Origin: Rhodococcus sp. ARC_M6
GTDB taxonomy: Bacteria; Actinomycetota; Actinomycetes; Mycobacteriales; Mycobacteriaceae
Assembly (NCBI RefSeq): GCF_022810305.1
Contig: NZ_JALGQH010000017.1
Span: 56,096-120,095, forward strand
Length of the DNA stretch: 64,000 nucleotides
Direction of reading: 5' to 3'
The notes under the pieces are model-generated. The model had not been told where the DNA came from, made no database searches, and saw only the letters and a program-made list of their open reading frames with translations. The position numbers and the translations under genes were made by a program. Positions 63,466-64,000 of the stretch are shown piece after piece (position 1 is the first letter of the stretch; each line of letters starts with the position of its first letter).

Positions 63466-63700
63466 CTCATTCGGACAGTCTGTCGACAAAGCGGGCTGTC
63501 TCGCGGAGAATGTGGTGAACGTGTGCTGTGTCATACCCGGATTAAGGTCAAATTCGATCCACTCTCCAGCCGGCTGAGGCATGATTCTATGGTTCAGCTA
63601 TTTTCTAGGCATGTAACGATGCTTGGGTGACAGCGATAAGTACATTGGTTCGAAGCACTGTTGCGTGCAGCTAGAACGTATTTTTTCGGGGAGGAAACCG

Positions 63701-64000
63701 ATGAGCCAGCCACGACGGCTAGCCATGACGCTTGTAGCTGGTTTGTGTCTGACGGGGATGGGGTTCCTTGCTGTTTCCGTGTATCCAGCCATGGTTTCTG
63801 CCCAACCCGGTGCAAACGAGACCATCAGCGGTGATGACGTAGTTCCCCTTGGTGACGTAGTTCCCCTTGGGGACGGCAACAATGGCGGCGGCAACAATGG
63901 CGGCGGCAACAATGGCGGCGGCAACAATGGCGGCGGCAACAATGGCGGCGGCAACAATGGCGGCGGCAACAATGGCGGCGGCAACAATGGCGGCGGCAAC
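63701..64000 (+). CDS. Secreted protein with Gly-Asn repeats, N-terminal part
   Basis: Open from ATG 63701 (after GGGGAGG) to the window end, 100 codons. A signal peptide (MSQPRRLAMTLVAGLCLTGM and a hydrophobic run, cut after VSAQ) is followed by a twice-repeated DDVVPLGDVVPLGD unit, and then by a perfect pentapeptide repeat Gly-Asn-Asn-Gly-Gly. The length beyond the window is unknown. Such low-complexity extracellular proteins may be surface spacers or aggregation proteins. Confidence 0.8.
   Translation, partial: MSQPRRLAMTLVAGLCLTGMGFLAVSVYPAMVSAQPGANETISGDDVVPLGDVVPLGDGNNGGGNNGGGNNGGGNNGGGNNGGGNNGGGNNGGGNNGGGN
63875..64000 (+). repeat. Perfect 15-base tandem repeat
   Basis: GGCAACAATGGCGGC repeats from 63875 without a single mismatch for at least eight copies and runs off the window edge. 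It encodes Gly-Asn-Asn-Gly-Gly. Just upstream, the 18-base coding unit GACGTAGTTCCCCTTGG is repeated twice (about 63837-63872). Confidence 0.95.

Noticed and set aside
63875..64000. CRISPR array
   Set aside because: The unit is 15 bases with no spacers and encodes a peptide repeat in frame with a signal peptide.

Overview
The window looks like chromosomal DNA of a high-GC, mycolic-acid-containing actinobacterium, most likely Rhodococcus of the R. erythropolis/qingshengii type. The main reason is that about half of it keeps the gene order known from the Mycobacterium tuberculosis Rv0946c-Rv0996 region: pgi, chorismate mutase, uvrD1/pcrA, M23 peptidase, sucCD, 34-kDa-antigen family, DUF6350 membrane protein, purN-purH, AAA/VWA pair, mprA-mprB-pepD-moaB2-mscL, ruc (FmdB family), 5-FTHF cyclo-ligase, galU, glp(moeA1), rimJ-like GNAT, glpR/sepX. 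Species assignment is inference from memory of families and synteny.

Left part (1-24 kb) is accessory-like: the N-terminus of a LysR regulator cut by the window edge; two tandem secreted Ig-repeat proteins; an MFS exporter; a DUF222/HNH protein; a deazaflavin-dependent reductase; a NmrA-like reductase translationally coupled to an unusual SF2 helicase; an orphan ABC ATPase; two tandem carboxylesterases; a disulfide-type flavoprotein; an SDR overlapping an NDH-2-type dehydrogenase; a Secreted_repeat lipoprotein; a MarR-DrrA/DrrB-like exporter operon with a palindromic candidate operator; an XRE regulator; a WS/DGAT-like acyltransferase; and a degenerate ApbE-like protein.

Middle part (24-47 kb) is core metabolism and envelope biology: glycolysis (pgi), shikimate pathway (chorismate mutase), DNA repair (pcrA), cell-wall hydrolysis (M23), TCA cycle (sucCD), purine synthesis (purNH) and a MoxR-type AAA/VWA pair. 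A small-protein locus at 41.1-41.6 kb has a possible leader ORF, an intrinsic terminator and then a 73-aa protein.

Right part (47-64 kb): a divergent zinc-starvation cluster of zinc-free ribosomal protein paralogues (bL28, bL33, uS14, bS18 on one side; a CobW-like protein, bL31 and bL32 on the other) with two candidate Zur boxes between; a TRIC-type channel; the MprAB envelope-stress two-component system with matching candidate MprA direct repeats before mprA and before pepD; MscL; a CpaB/SAF protein; a Ruc-type chaperone; galU; and the Glp/GlpR cell-division pair. The window ends with tRNA-Ala(CGC) and the start of a secreted protein made of perfect Gly-Asn-Asn-Gly-Gly repeats. The most useful second looks are the two leader/attenuator arrangements (26.4 kb and 41.4 kb), the frameshifted CobW gene, two genes that seem to start with CTG, and the coupled reductase-helicase pair.
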